Assembly (NCBI GenBank): GCA_027943335.1
Contig: BSBK01003560.1
Coordinates: 310,001 to 374,000, forward strand
DNA from: Chamaecyparis obtusa
Taxonomy: Eukaryota > Streptophyta > Pinopsida > Cupressales > Cupressaceae
Reading direction: 5' to 3'
DNA length: 64,000 bases
The notes under the pieces are model-generated. The model had not been told where the DNA came from. It searched no databases and was given only the letters and a program-made list of their open reading frames with translations. Positions 36,046 to 47,492 of the stretch are shown one piece after another (position 1 is the stretch's first letter; each line of letters opens with the position of its first letter). A program made the translations under genes and the position numbers.

Positions 36046-39000
36046 GGTAAATGCTAGTGACAATCCCGTTCTGCCCACAGAGTCACTGAAACGCTCGCGA
36101 CCATGCTTGACCCAAGTGACCCCAAGGTGCACTAAGCACGATTGGGCAGTGATCTTCTGGGGCTCGTATCTTGGACCTCATGAGAGGTATTGACAAACTA
36201 TCAGGTGTTACAGGATCATGTTTTCAAAGTCTACAATAACCTCTCTTAGTTTTGGGTGATTCAACTTAGTTTGCATTTGGCAAGGCGATCTCAGTCGATG
36301 CCAAAACTTGTAGTCAGGGTCAGTTGAAAGTGGCTTAGCAGCGTATCTTTCAAACTGTCTGACCTGGCATCGAATCATCTACTCCATCAGCTCTGGTTGG
36401 CTAGGTAAATGCTAGTGACAACCTCATTCTACCCACAGAGTCACCGGAACGCTCACGACCACGCTTGACCCAAGTGACCCCAAGGTGCACTAAGCACGAT
36501 TGGGAAGCGATCTTCTGGGGCTCGTATCTTGGACCTCATGAGAGGTATCGATAAAATATCAGGTGTTACAGGATCATGTTTTTGAGGTCTACAATAACCT
36601 CTCTCAGTTTTGGGCGATTCGACTTCATTTGCATTTGGCAAGGCGATCTCAGTCGATGCCAAAACTTGCAGTGAGGGTCAGTTAAAAGTGGCTCAGCAGC
36701 GTATCTTTCGAACCATCTGACCTGGCATCGAACCGTCTACTCCATCGACTCCAGTTGGCTGGGTAAATGCCAATGACAACCCCATTCTGCCCACATAGTC
36801 ACCGGAACGCTCGCGACCACACTCGACCCAAGTGACCCCAAGGTGCAGTAAGCACGATTGGGCAGCGATCTTCTGGGAATCGTATCTCAAACCTCGTGAG
36901 AGCTATCGACAAATTGTTAGGTGCTACGGGATCATTTTTTTGAGGTCTACAGTAACCTCTCTCAATTTTGGGTGATTCGACTTCGTTTGCATTTGGCAAG
37001 GTGATCTCAGTCGATGCCAAAACTTGCAGTCAGGGTCAATTGAAAGTGGCTCAGCAGCGTATCTTTCAAACCGTCTGACCTGGAATTGAACCGTCTACTC
37101 CATCAACTCTGGTTGGCTGGGTAAACATCAGTGACAACCCTATTCTGCCCACAGAGTCACCGAAACGCTCGCAACCACGCTCGACCCAAGTGACCCCAAG
37201 GTGCACTAAGCACGATTGGGCCGCGATCTTCTGGGGCTCGTATCTCAGACCTCGTGAGAGCTATCAACAAACTATTAGGTGCTAGAGGATCATTTTTTTG
37301 AGGTCTAAAATAACCTCTCTCAGCTTTGGGCAATTCGACTTCATTTGCATTTGGCAAGGCGATCTCAGTCGATGCCAAAACTTGTAGTCAGGGTCAATTG
37401 AAAGTGGCTCAGCAGTGTATCTTTCAAACCGTCTGACCTGGCATCGAATCATCTGCTCCATTGGCTCTGGCTAGCTGGGTAAATGCCAGTGACAACCTCA
37501 TTCTTCCCACAGAGTCACTGGAACGCTCGCGACCACACTCGACCCAAGTGACCCCAAGGTGCACTTAGCACGATTGGGCAGCGATCTTCTGGGGCTCGTA
37601 TCTTGGACCTTGTGAGAGGTATCGAAAAACTATTAGGTGTTACAGGATCATGTTTTCAAGGTCTACAATAACCTCTCTCAATTTTGGGCGATTTGACTTC
37701 ATTTGCATTTGGCAAGGCGATCTTAGTCGATGCCAAAACTTGCAGTGAGGGTCAGTTGAAAGTGGCTCAACATCGTATCTTTCAAACCGTCTAACCTGGC
37801 ATCGAATCATCTGCTCCATTGCCTCTGGTTGGCTGGGTAAACGCCAGTGACAACCTTGTTTTGCCCACAGAGTGACCGGAACGCTCGCGACCACACTCGA
37901 CCCAAGTGACCCCAAGGTGCACTTAGCATGATTGGGCAGTGATTTTCTGGGACTCGTATCTTGAGCCTCGTGAGAGCTATCAAAAAAATATCAAGTGCTA
38001 CGAGATCATGTTTTTGAGGTCTACAATAACCTCTCTCAATTTTGGGTGATTCGACTTCGTTTGCATTTGGCAAGGCGATCTCAGTAGATGCCAAAACTTG
38101 CAGTGAGGGTCAGTTGAAAGTGGCTCAGCAGTGTATCTTTCAAACCGTCTGACCTGGCATCGAATCATCTACTCCATCAGCTCTGGTTGGCTGGGTAAAC
38201 ACTAGTGACAACCCCGTTCTGCCCACAGAGTCACCGGAACACTCGCAACCATGCTTGACCCAAGTGACCCCAAGGTGCACTAAGCACGACTGGGCAGCAA
38301 TCTTTTGGGGCTTGTATCTTGGACCTTGTGAGAGGTATCAAAAAAATGTTAGGTGCTACAAGATCATGTTTTTGAGGTCTATAATAACCTCTCTCAGTTT
38401 TGGGCGATTCGACTTCGTTTGCATTTGGCAAGGCGATCTCAGTCAATGCCAAAACTTGCAGTGAGGGTTAGTTGAAAGTGGCTCAGTAGCGTATCTTTCA
38501 AACCGTCTGACCTAGCATCAAACCATCTACTCCATCAGCTCCGGTTGGCCGGGTAAACACTAATGACAACCCCGTTCTACCCACAGAGTCACCGGAACGC
38601 TCACGACCACACTCGACCCAAGTGACCCCAAGGTGCATTAAGCACGATTGGGCAGCGATCTTCTAGGGCTCGTATCTTGGACCTTGTGAGAGATATCGAC
38701 AAACTATCACATGTTACAAATCATGTTTTTGAGGTCTACAATAACCTCTCTCAGTTTTGGGCGATTCGACTTCGTTTGCATTTGGCAAGGTGATCTCAGT
38801 CGATGCCAAAACTTGTAGTCAGGGTCAGTTGAAAGTGGCTCAGCAGCGTATCTTTCAAACCGTCTGACTTGGCATCGAATCATCTGCTCCATTGGCTCTA
38901 GTTGGCTAGGTAAACACCAGTGACAACCCCATTCTACCCATAGAGTCATCGGAATGCTCGCGACCACGCTCGACCCAAGTGACCCCAAGGTGCACTAAGC

Positions 39001-39390
39001 ATGATTGGGCCGCGATCTTTTGGGGCTCGTATCTCAGACCTCGTGAGAGGTATCAACAAACTGTTAGGTGCTACAGGATCATGTTTTTGAGGTCTACAAT
39101 AACCTCTCTCAACTTTGGGCTATTCGACTTCGTTTGCATTTGGCAACGCGATCTCAGTCGATGCCAAAACTTGCAGTCAGGGTCAGTTGAAAGTGGCTTA
39201 GCAGCGTATCTTTCAAACCGTCTGACCTGGCATCGAACTGTCTACTCCATCGGCTCTGGTTGGCCAGGTAAATGCCAATGACAACCCCATTCTACCCACA
39301 GAGTCACCGAAATGCTCGTGACCACGCTCGACCCAAGTGACCCCAAGGTGCACTAAGCACGATTGGGCAATGATCTTCCAGGGCTCGTGG
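36038..39390. repeat. 358-bp tandem array after the PBS
   Basis: Nine full units and a partial one. Starts at GTTGGCTGGGTAA: 36038, 36396, 36754, 37112, 37470, 37828, 38186, 38544, 38901 and 39259, all steps 358 except one of 357. Units are about 90% alike and include GTCACTGAAACGCTCGCGAC, CCCAAGTGACCCCAAGGTGC and GCATTTGGCAAGGCGATCTC. Minus-strand frames beginning MASTEIALPNANEVE recur once per unit but the frame shifts every unit (358 = 3x119+1), so these are by-products. The position directly after the PBS says the array arose from the retroelement's untranslated leader. Confidence 0.95.
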
Positions 39391-39833
39391 ATCAAGTAGA
39401 AATTTTTCTGAGCAGACATTGTCCTATTTGGTATGGTTGTGAAGGTAGACTGAAATGGTTGGAGAGGCTATCAATGCCACTGTCTATCCAAGGACATGGC
39501 ATCATCCTTGGGGTCCGTTATAATTTTAACTATCGAGTCCCATAAAAATTGTGACTTGGAAGCATAGACAATATATGTAAACTATTCAACAGAATGCCCG
39601 CAAGCAAAGCACGGCATATGGAATTGCAGATAGGAGTAGTAGAACTAGTAAAAGGTATCCAAAAATGAAGTTTCCAAAGCTTTGTCAGGTTAGACTGGTC
39701 GATGACAATGAGAATTGGTTTTGCACATCGACAGTATTGGCATTCGAGAACATGATAATCTATAACGCAATTTCAATATTAAGACATTATCATTTCCTGA
39801 GAATGCCCCAACACCGAATGTTAAGGAGGACCC
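39391..39833 (+). other. Unidentified single-copy sequence
   Basis: A plus-strand frame from about 39590 (QQNARKQSTAYGIADRSS, RYPKMKFPKLCQVRLVDDNE, WFCTSTVLAFENMIIY) is protein-like but unrecognised and has no start. It directly precedes the SMU1-like fragment and could be another captured piece. Confidence 0.3.
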
Positions 39834-40041
39834 GACATCTTCCTTGATGGACATAACCTTGTTTCATGCTCGGTTGTTGGATTCATAGAGGTTTGGGACT
39901 ATATCAGTGGGAAACTTAAGAGCGATTTTCAATACCAAGCTGATGATGCCTTCATGACGCATGATAATGCAGTTCTTTGTTTTGACATCAGTCATGATTC
40001 AGAGATGTTGGCTTTAGGTTCACAGGGTGGGAAAATTGAGG
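39834..40041 (+). pseudogene. Fragment of SMU1-like WD40 splicing factor gene
   Basis: An open 69-codon frame reads DGHNLVSCSVVGFIEVWDYI, SGKLKSDFQYQADDAFMTHD, NAVLCFDISHDSEMLALGSQ, GGKIE. This matches the first WD40 repeats of plant SMU1 (family words: GFIEVWDYISGKLKKDLQYQ, ADETFMMHDDAVLCVDFSRD, SEMLASGSQDGKIKVW). SMU1 acts in spliceosome activation. Only one exon-sized piece is present, without start, LisH/CTLH region or later repeats, and neighbouring exons are not found. It lies inside the giant element, so it is most simply a captured gene fragment. The lack of stops suggests later capture than the decay of the retroelements around it. Confidence 0.7.
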
Positions 40042-41486
40042 AGGATGTGCTTGCAATTGAATCCCAAAATACATATGTATGATGGCTTCGACAAAATGTT
40101 TCTTGGTGTCACTTGCATGAAGTGGTATGTTTGTGGAGAACCAGAAATGACACGCTCTAGTTATAGCACCAAGCGTCCAATCAAAACATAGAGGCATTAA
40201 CACTTGTGTTGCAATAAGATCCAGATGGCACTATTCTATAGGAATAGATCCATTTTGAAAGATGTAGAGCACCAAGTAACATGGACTTTCATAACAAAAT
40301 ATTACTAAGGCACTCACAGAGGGATACTTTAATGTATTCAAGAAAGAAGATGTGGATAGACACGTCCCCAAGAATTAGTTATTATAACAGGAAAGAAACT
40401 AACCGAAAGGGGAAAATAAGTAAGGCTCGTAGAGGAGATTTTGGGGGTTCCAGATTCCGCTTGACCCGAGAGAATTTGTGCCAGGGGAGGGATAGATTAG
40501 AATTTTTATTGTAATGCAGGGAAAGAGGGATTTTATTTTCAGATAATGATTAATGTACAGGAACATCAGAATCTTTGTTGTTTTGCTGTGTTTAAAGAAG
40601 GATATGTTAGCATATTAAAACTTTGATTTTAGATGCTCACTTTCTGATTGATATTCATCTTTGAATGATATTGGTTTCTTTTGAATGCATATCTGTTACG
40701 TCTGATCATCAACATGATCATCTGTGGACTTTATGCTATAGTTTTTCGTGTATTTGGAAAGAACCATTTGTCTTTCTCTCTTAGTTTCTTTCTCTAATGC
40801 ATTGTTTAGGCAAATGAAATTTGTAGCGTTTACTGTCCTTTTCTTTTCAGTAAATTAGTCCCTTTGCGTCTATCTTTTGTTTACGAATATATGTTTGTAA
40901 GCCTTTATTGCTTTTAGGTTAAAAGCATTATCATTTATAGTTTAGTTGATTTATTGTAAATCCTGCACGGGGAGCTGTACCCGGATAATTCAAAGGGCGC
41001 TTACGCTTCTCAATAGTGAAGTGACCCAACTGTTGGTGTTGGTTGAGTCTTTTTGTTTGGGCTTTAAGGGTCATTTTGTAAGCGTTTCTTTCGAAGACAA
41101 ATCTGTTCACCAACAAGAAGTTAAACCTCAAACATAATAAGCTCCATGAATAGGGTATTCCAGAGTAAAGAAAAACAAATGTAACTTCAACAAGATATAA
41201 TTTAAATCATAATGATAATCATAGTCAAGATATAACTTCACCATTCAATTCCATAAACATGAATAATAAATATGTATATACAAAAGATGACGCAAATATA
41301 ACATATAAATGAATATGTTCTATATATGTATCAAATGTATCAAAAGTATGTCCATATACAAATATGGCACATGCCATTTCAAAATGTCTACAAAATCAAT
41401 GTTTTAAGGTGTACAATGTGGCATATATGCCATCTCAAAATGTGCCAAGTGTCATCTCTAAATGACCACAAAACTAAAACTACATC
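40042..41486. other. No gene recognised
   Basis: 40281-40514 has a basic plus-strand frame (RKETNRKGKISKARRGDFGG, SRFRLTRENLCQG) of protein-like composition but unknown identity. 40560-41150 reads like intron or 3' untranslated sequence. The rest up to 41486 is A+T-rich 3' flank of the minus-strand gene. Confidence 0.4.
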
Positions 41487-43638
41487 CTATGCTGTAGGGG
41501 GATCATCAAAATGTAGCCTCTTTGAAGGAGTGTTGGGCTCTGATTGATCTTGCATAAAAAATGAGTTCAAACCAAAGTTAGATTGCTTACTTTATATGAT
41601 TTGTACATATATATATATAATTTATAATTTTCAAACACTAATTTAATTAAAATTATAACTGAATACAAATAAATTTGTACCTGGTCTCTTGATCGCCTAC
41701 CACGATCAGGTGTCCTAGCATAAGTCCTGGGTAGCGAAGGGACCATGCCAACAATACCAACTCTGACCTATAAATATATATTTGCAATAATGAGATTAGT
41801 AGACTGGTGCAACATAGAGTAATAAATCTACAAAATAGGATGATAGCATAATAAAATTACAAATTGATTGAACTAAAATTAAAACTTACATCTGGTGATC
41901 CCTCCTTTGGAATAGTGGGCTGGGTCAACAAAGAAACAAAAGATTCTCGTGGGACCTCCCTCACAGTCGGAGTAACCTATGAGAGTAAAAAGATTGTCAA
42001 TTATATATCAATGTACTTCATCATAGCAACCCTAGTTACAAAATACAAATAACAATATGTAAAAGTCTACGTACAATCGGGCTATCACTCCGATCGAGAC
42101 ACCTGTAACCCTACGCCGTCGAACCGGTGTCGGGACATCATCAATAGCCACACCCTATACAATAAAGTGCAAGTAAAATATTTATTACTACACACAAGTG
42201 GCATACATATGCATGCATAATTAATCTTAAACAATTAACTACCTTTCCTTTGTCAACACCTGATGAAGGAACCCCCTCACGCCCCCCACTGATGTCGGAT
42301 GTAGCCTGCAAGAACACAATAAGATGATAATATATATTAGTAAATGTATGAATTTTATTGCTCTAATTGATAGAGATTTAAGCATGTACACCAAATGATA
42401 TAAAAAAAAAACTAATGGGTACATAATTTATAATATACCGTATAGTCATCAATGCCAAATCAAATGGCCAAAAGTGTGGACTCATCCACCTGTCTCACCT
42501 CCTCCTGTGTTATCAACTGAACATAAATGGAAAAAATATATATACATAAGTGCATGCAATCATTAAAACTAATCTAAATAAATAAATTATTTTTAAATTA
42601 AATAAGTCATGTGACAAATTTATTTATAATGTTTACTCTTACCGTATCAATAGGAGTCAATGGCTCTACGTGCACCTCCTGAGCACTCTCATGAGATGTA
42701 GATGCTCCATGAGGTGTTGCAGCCTCTGTAGCTGGCTCTCCTGTATCTCCCTCATCAATATCATGAAATTGATATATATCAAAATCAGTAAGCGGTCCAA
42801 GGCACATATGCCTACACATAATGCACATATGGGGCTCGCATACATGTGAACTCCGATGAGATGTCGATGTTCCAACAACATCCACAGGAGGCAACACTGA
42901 CCTAGTCTGTGTGATCAACTGATCACTCAGTAAATGAATGGCCCTAATAGTTAGTTCAGCAGCCTCATAAATGATATCGGGATGCTACACTAGAGGAGGG
43001 GGTGTGACATCAGTGGGGGGGACAAAGGTAGTGGCCTTTCAGCGCTGGGAAGATGGCCTAGTCTGAGGAGCTCCTCTGCCTACGCCCATGTTGGGCCTCA
43101 TACTCCAATAATCAACATGGTGACCAAGCACAAACTCAGCATACAATTTTTTAAGGAAATAAAATGGGACCTCCAAATTGCTATGTGGTGGTTTATTTAA
43201 AACCATCCACCAGCGATCCCAAAAGTTTGTGCACATTGCTTCATTTGTGCACCATTTTATTGATAATTTGGGCTTTTTGGGGTCAATTGGTATTCCGGTT
43301 TTAGGATCGACAAAAAGGGCAACTATATCTTCCTTACTTATATTAAGGGCCGCAATCCCATCATGGTCAAGCCCATTATCAAATTGGGCGTGCATATCAT
43401 CACGCTAATGAAGAGCAGCATTATGTTGCTGCGTGAGTGTGTCAATATTTCCAACAATTGTATTTAGTGTGGCAAGCATGGGACCTAATGTAGGTATATT
43501 TTGATACGTGTTTTGGAAACTTCGTATTGTGTTAAAATTTTCTTCTATCAAATCTTGTAAAGATTTAGGGTTTAGATATGGGGGATTGTTTTCGGGATTG
43601 TTATTTGGAGGGTTATTTTCTTCATTGTTGTCAGCCAT
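41487..43638 (-). pseudogene. Seven-exon gene of unknown function at the right end of the giant element
   Basis: Exons read on the minus strand: 43638-42643, 42516-42439, 42305-42243, 42154-42075, 41976-41890, 41767-41681, 41548-41487, every junction GT...AG. Exons of 996, 78, 63, 87 and 87 bp keep phase 0; the 80- and 62-bp exons are off by one, as if single-base indels occurred. The protein (~480 aa) starts MADNNEENNPPNNNPENNPP, has DLIEENFNTIRSFQNTYQ, KLSIKWCTNEAMCTNFWDRW, FLKKLYAEFVLGHHVDYW, then a Ser/Thr/Pro-rich tail ending KRLHFDDPPTA. In-frame stops at 43405 (TAG), 43039 (TGA), about 42990 (TAG) and in exon 2 (TGA) fit C-to-T changes of CAG or CGA. No family recognised; possibly an accessory transposon protein. 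Confidence 0.6.
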
Positions 43639-44021
43639 GCCTAATTAAATAAAAAACAAATCTAAGTTTCAAATATTATTACAAATATAAATACAAAACC
43701 CTATTTTTAAAAAAAATGCTACATTTATAATGAAAATGAAATAAATTAATAAAAATATGCAATTAACTACTTACCGAATATGCTCGGAGTCAAATTTGGG
43801 GTTTCCAATATCAGGTATCTGAAAATATATCGGGTATCAGAAAAATGCGGTTAGAAACTTGAAGAAATCGCGCTAGGAAATGAAGAATAGGGCTCGCGGG
43901 TGTCGGATATATGCCACAGTTATCGGGTACCCGATTAGGTATGTGCTTTGGTGGCAGCTTTGCCTAGGTGTACTGACACCCAGGCCTACTAAAAAGTCAA
44001 CAAGCGCTTTCATGCGCTTTT
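43639..44021 (-). promoter_or_regulatory. 5' region with leader intron of the seven-exon gene
   Basis: On the minus strand a GTAAGT donor (exon ends at 43775) pairs with TTTAATTAG two bases before the ATG, giving a 134-bp leader intron (43774-43641). Upstream lie repeated ATACCCGATAT/ATACCTGATAT words and the ATCGGGTACCCGAT palindrome (43922-43935). The transcript would start between the palindrome and 43780, within 300 bp of the right terminus. No clear TATA box was seen. Confidence 0.4.
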
Positions 44022-44088
44022 GGACGAGTGAAAAGTGAATATTTTTCACATCGCCACTTTTTGGCCCCTCATGATCTTGCATAGACCC
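44022..44088 (-). repeat. Right terminal inverted repeat
   Basis: Read inward: GGGTCTATGCAAGATCATGA, GGGGCCAAAAAGTGGCGATG. It pairs with 22487-22556 and 25759-25828. It is followed outside by TTTG (44089-44092), the second copy of the candidate target duplication. Confidence 0.75.
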
Positions 44089-44376
44089 TTTGGTGAACTT
44101 GACTTATTGAACTTATCTAACTCTTTCCCTTAGGACCGTGCCACATTATTTTTTAATCAATTATATACTTGTGATTTATTAACTTCTATATTAGACTTGA
44201 TCCTTCTTATTTTATTATCCTAGTATCTCATAAATATTTTAGCTCATACACAATATCAACTAGTTCCTAACATTCCACTTAGGAGCCCTAAGTTGAACCC
44301 AACAATGGTTATGAACTAAAGCAATGCAATCGTTACTGAAAGTTTGCACACCATGATTCACCAAAATAAAGATGAT

Positions 44377-44512
44377 TGTTGACTTGGTGGTCAGAAGCTC
44401 CTTGGAGATTCGTGACATGGCTTAATTGCCTCCCATGGGCCGGGTTAAATCTGGCATATGTATCCGGCATTGAAAATTCGAGCTTTTGGTGTAGTGGAAA
44501 ATGATTCCAACA
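44377..44512. mobile_element. 136-bp solo LTR (SMART/TRIM-like) with empty site in copy A
   Basis: The insert begins TGTTGACTTGG and ends GATTCCAACA, the 5'-TGTTG...CAACA-3' ends of an LTR, and is flanked by ATGAT on both sides (44372-44376, 44513-44517). Copy A lacks it and one ATGAT-equivalent, confirming the boundaries. The length fits the ~100-160 bp LTRs of SMART/TRIM elements. The reverse complement starts TGTTGGAATCATTTTCC. Orientation is not determinable. Confidence 0.75.
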
Positions 44513-46801
44513 ATGATTACTTTGATCACGTTCCTCATATTGCAATAATGGATAAGAGGAAAACTAGTACTTTTGATCAATTTTTAAATTGATTTTGACC
44601 ATCTTGATTATAATGCTAATCGTTCAGATCTAATAAGGTCCTTAGAGGTAAATTTTTATGGAGTGAAGGTTCTTAGATGTGTTGTAAATAAAAGACAATT
44701 TATCATTAAGCTTTCTTGTTGACACACCCATCATTCCCCACAATCCCAAGCTGCCTCTTTTATCATTCACTTCCAAATTCTATCTCTTTTAATACCCATT
44801 CTTGATTACACTCCTCTTGTTTCCCCTCACAATTACTACTTCCCCTATAGACTTTTCATTTGATATTTGAAATATGTGATGGTAATGGGGACCCAATGAC
44901 TTATTTACACTCTTTCCAATGCCACTTGATTAGACTAAAATCTAAACCAACAAACATAACTACATTATTTAACTAAAATCTAAATCTTAACTCATGAGAT
45001 CCAATCACTACAAAATCTAAAGTGATCCAAGACATCAAACAAGAATTGTTTATCTACTTTATCCTAGACCTTATAAATATCTTTGTTCAAGATCATTCTT
45101 TCCACTTTGGCTTTCCTAACAATATGAATATCTTCATGTGCTATAATAATGGCTTGAGAATTTGACCTCACTAGTGTAAAGCCGTGTTGTCCCTTTAAAA
45201 TTATTTTAGATAATACTTTTATCTAGATGAAATATCTCTTCTCTAGAAAGGATTTCCATATATTCGTCATATAATCTTTTCTCTTGCTCAAAAGAATAAC
45301 CATTCATCCTATAAGGTTAATTACTTCTTCATTAAAATTTGCTAACTTTGATTCATGTTTTTCACCTAAAATATCTTTGAAATACGTTCTATTCCAATCC
45401 TTAAGTTGCGTCCCGATTTTAAATAAATTTAACTATGCACAATGAAAAGCTTTATTTCCCATAAACAAGTCCAATGATGCCCAATAGTCATCTATATGTG
45501 AGCCACCATATTATCTCTTTACAACCACACATTTTCAAATTTAAATGGGCATATTCTTGGGGACATTTATTTGGATTAAATCACAAAAGCATAGGGAAAT
45601 AGTTTGACCTCATCAAAGGAAAAATATAGGCATCATAAGTTACTAAAGCATTTTGCCATTCTCCATAGAGAAGAAAGTTGATTTTTTTGTTAGAGTCCAT
45701 GAGAAGATGCTATTCTTAGGTGACACTTATTATAGTTTTTACAGGGAGAATTTTACCTTACATTTGGATGAATTTGAATTGTTGAGCTACTTGATTTTGT
45801 TCCTCTAGGATTTTGCCATTTATTTATTTTATTCAATTAGATACTTATGCTTTTTTAGTTCTATATTAGACTTGGTCCTTATTATTTTATTAACTTAGTA
45901 TCTCTTTAGTCTTTTTTTTCATATGCCAAATATCAACTAGTTTCTAACATTCCACTTAGGAGCCCAAGGCTGAACCCAACATCAATCAATTATTATTAAA
46001 GGTTTGAACACTATGTTTTACCTTTACATTAAGAGGATTCAATTGATCATTTTTCTCATTTTGCAACTATGGATAAGAAGAAAAATCAATAACATTGATC
46101 AAGTTTTAAATTGATTTTGATTATCTTGATAATAATCCTAATCCTTTGGATCTAATTAAGGGACTCTATGGTAAAATTTTGTGGAATGAAGGTTCTAGAT
46201 ATTTGATTAAAATGTAATATCAACAAGTATTTTTAATGGTACATCCATCCTTCCCCCACAATAAAAAACTCTCTTTTATCATTCACTCTTATATTCTATC
46301 CTCTCTAAATTTCATTCTTGATGACGCTCTTTTTATTTTCCCCTCACAATTGTAACTTCTTTAATGGACTTTTGTTCTAATTTTTGAAATACATGATGGT
46401 AATGGCATCCAACGATTCATTTGAACACTTTTAATGCCACCTAATTAGACTAAAATCTAAACCAATACTTTAATTTCGTGGATTACAATATTCATAAATT
46501 AAAATTAATAAATGTACCATGTTTTATATTTATATTATGAATAATATATTAAAATAAATAAATTGTTTAACATCTTTAATATATTTTTTTTATAAAATAT
46601 TAAAGCAATGAAAAATGCAGGCAAAAATAACGGGAAAGAAAAAGCAGAAAAAAGCAGAAACGGAAGCGGAAAACCAGAATTTCAGGGTGAAGAAAAAGCA
46701 GGAAAAAGCAGGTAATAGTCGTGAAGACAACGTTCGAATTGTCTATGAAAGAAAAAGCAAGTAAAGCAGGTAATAGTCGTTAAGATAGTGTTTTTATCTT
46801 C

Positions 46802-46810
46802 TATAAATAG
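46802..46810 (+). promoter_or_regulatory. TATA box, copy B
   Basis: TATAAATAG in the same position relative to the ATG exon as in copy A, again followed by repeats of a CTCTTTCATTTGCAGAKAGT block (46818, 46868) and preceded by two AAGCAGGTAATAGTCGT words. Conserved spacing supports a real core promoter, whether of a gene or of a repeat. Confidence 0.45.
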
Positions 46811-47342
46811 CTGTGTCTCGTTCATTTGCAGATAGTGTTTTTCATCTTCCATAAATAGCTCTGTCTCTTTCATTTGCAGAGAGTATTTTTCCTTTTCTTC
46901 TGTCAATAGCTCCGTCTCTTCTGTCAATATTCGTGTGTTTTTTATGAATGTTTTGTTCATTTTGCTCTCTTCTTTCTTTAATGTCTTGTGTTGGAGTTTT
47001 CTTGTTTTGTTTAGTTTTTCGTAAGATTTATCATGTTTTGCAGTGATGATTTTGTCTGGTTCGTCTGTGCTTTGTTTTTCTTTTTTGGTTGTTTTTTGTG
47101 TTTTACATGTTAAGAGGTGGAACAGAGGTAGAGACGGAGAAAAAGGAAGCAGCAGAGAAAAGGAGGCCACAACTGATGGGACGCAAAATTCTTGTTCTGG
47201 GTAATGATTTTTAGTTGTATTCGATGTTTTAGATTATTTTGATGACCACTTTCTGTGACTAGCTGCCCTTGTTTATTACAAAGACTAATTTGAATCTTTT
47301 TGAATTCCAACTCTCATAAAATTTTTTGCAGAGCGAGGAAGG

Positions 47343-47431
47343 ATGGAGGACTTGTTACAGGGAGCTGCTCATTTTGGATTGAATACGAAAACCACATATG
47401 AGAGGAGGGAGAGAATAGCACATACATTCAG
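47343..47431 (+). CDS. Candidate first coding exon, unknown protein (copy B)
   Basis: Same 29-codon frame as 2903-2991 (MEDLLQGAAHFGLNTKTT, YERRERIAHTF) ending CAG|GTATGT. The upstream acceptor TTTTTTGCAG is intact here, so the ATG would lie in the second exon, 13 bases after the junction, with the leader exon driven from the TATA at 46802. Only two or three residues differ from copy A. Downstream exons were not found; the intron is interrupted by the foldback insertion at 47493. Confidence 0.4.
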
Positions 47432-47492
47432 GTATGTCTATCTGGTAGCTTTTTCTTCCGTCTACTAGCCATTCTTTACATTAGAAACTGTT

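Larger units (their letters stand above)
22487..44088. mobile_element. Giant (~21.6 kb) TIR element or composite insertion
   Basis: The left end reads GGGTATGTGCAGGATCATGA; the reverse complement of the right end reads GGGTCTATGCAAGATCATGA. Both continue AGGGGCCAAA and, after a 10-bp indel, AGTGGCRATG. TTTG flanks both sides. Removing the interval restores a continuous member of the family at 1395 and 45750 (..ATTTTG|GTGAACTTG.. against ..ATTTTGATGAGCTTG..). Inside are a second left arm, two satellite families, an LTR fragment with its own tandem array, an SMU1 fragment and a seven-exon gene. I see no transposase motif. GGG ends suggest Harbinger-like, but the TTA-type 3-bp duplication is absent, so the superfamily is open. 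Confidence 0.7.

Noticed and set aside
35878..39419. Recurring minus-strand frames beginning MASTEIALPNANEVE and similar plus-strand frames
   Set aside because: One per 358-bp unit with the frame shifting each unit; by-products of the array.
46682..47170. 162-codon minus-strand frame rich in Lys/Glu/Thr
   Set aside because: Antisense of the T-rich TATA/leader repeats; the equivalent in copy A (2270-2780) is not kept open, and the repeats in the protein mirror the DNA repeats.
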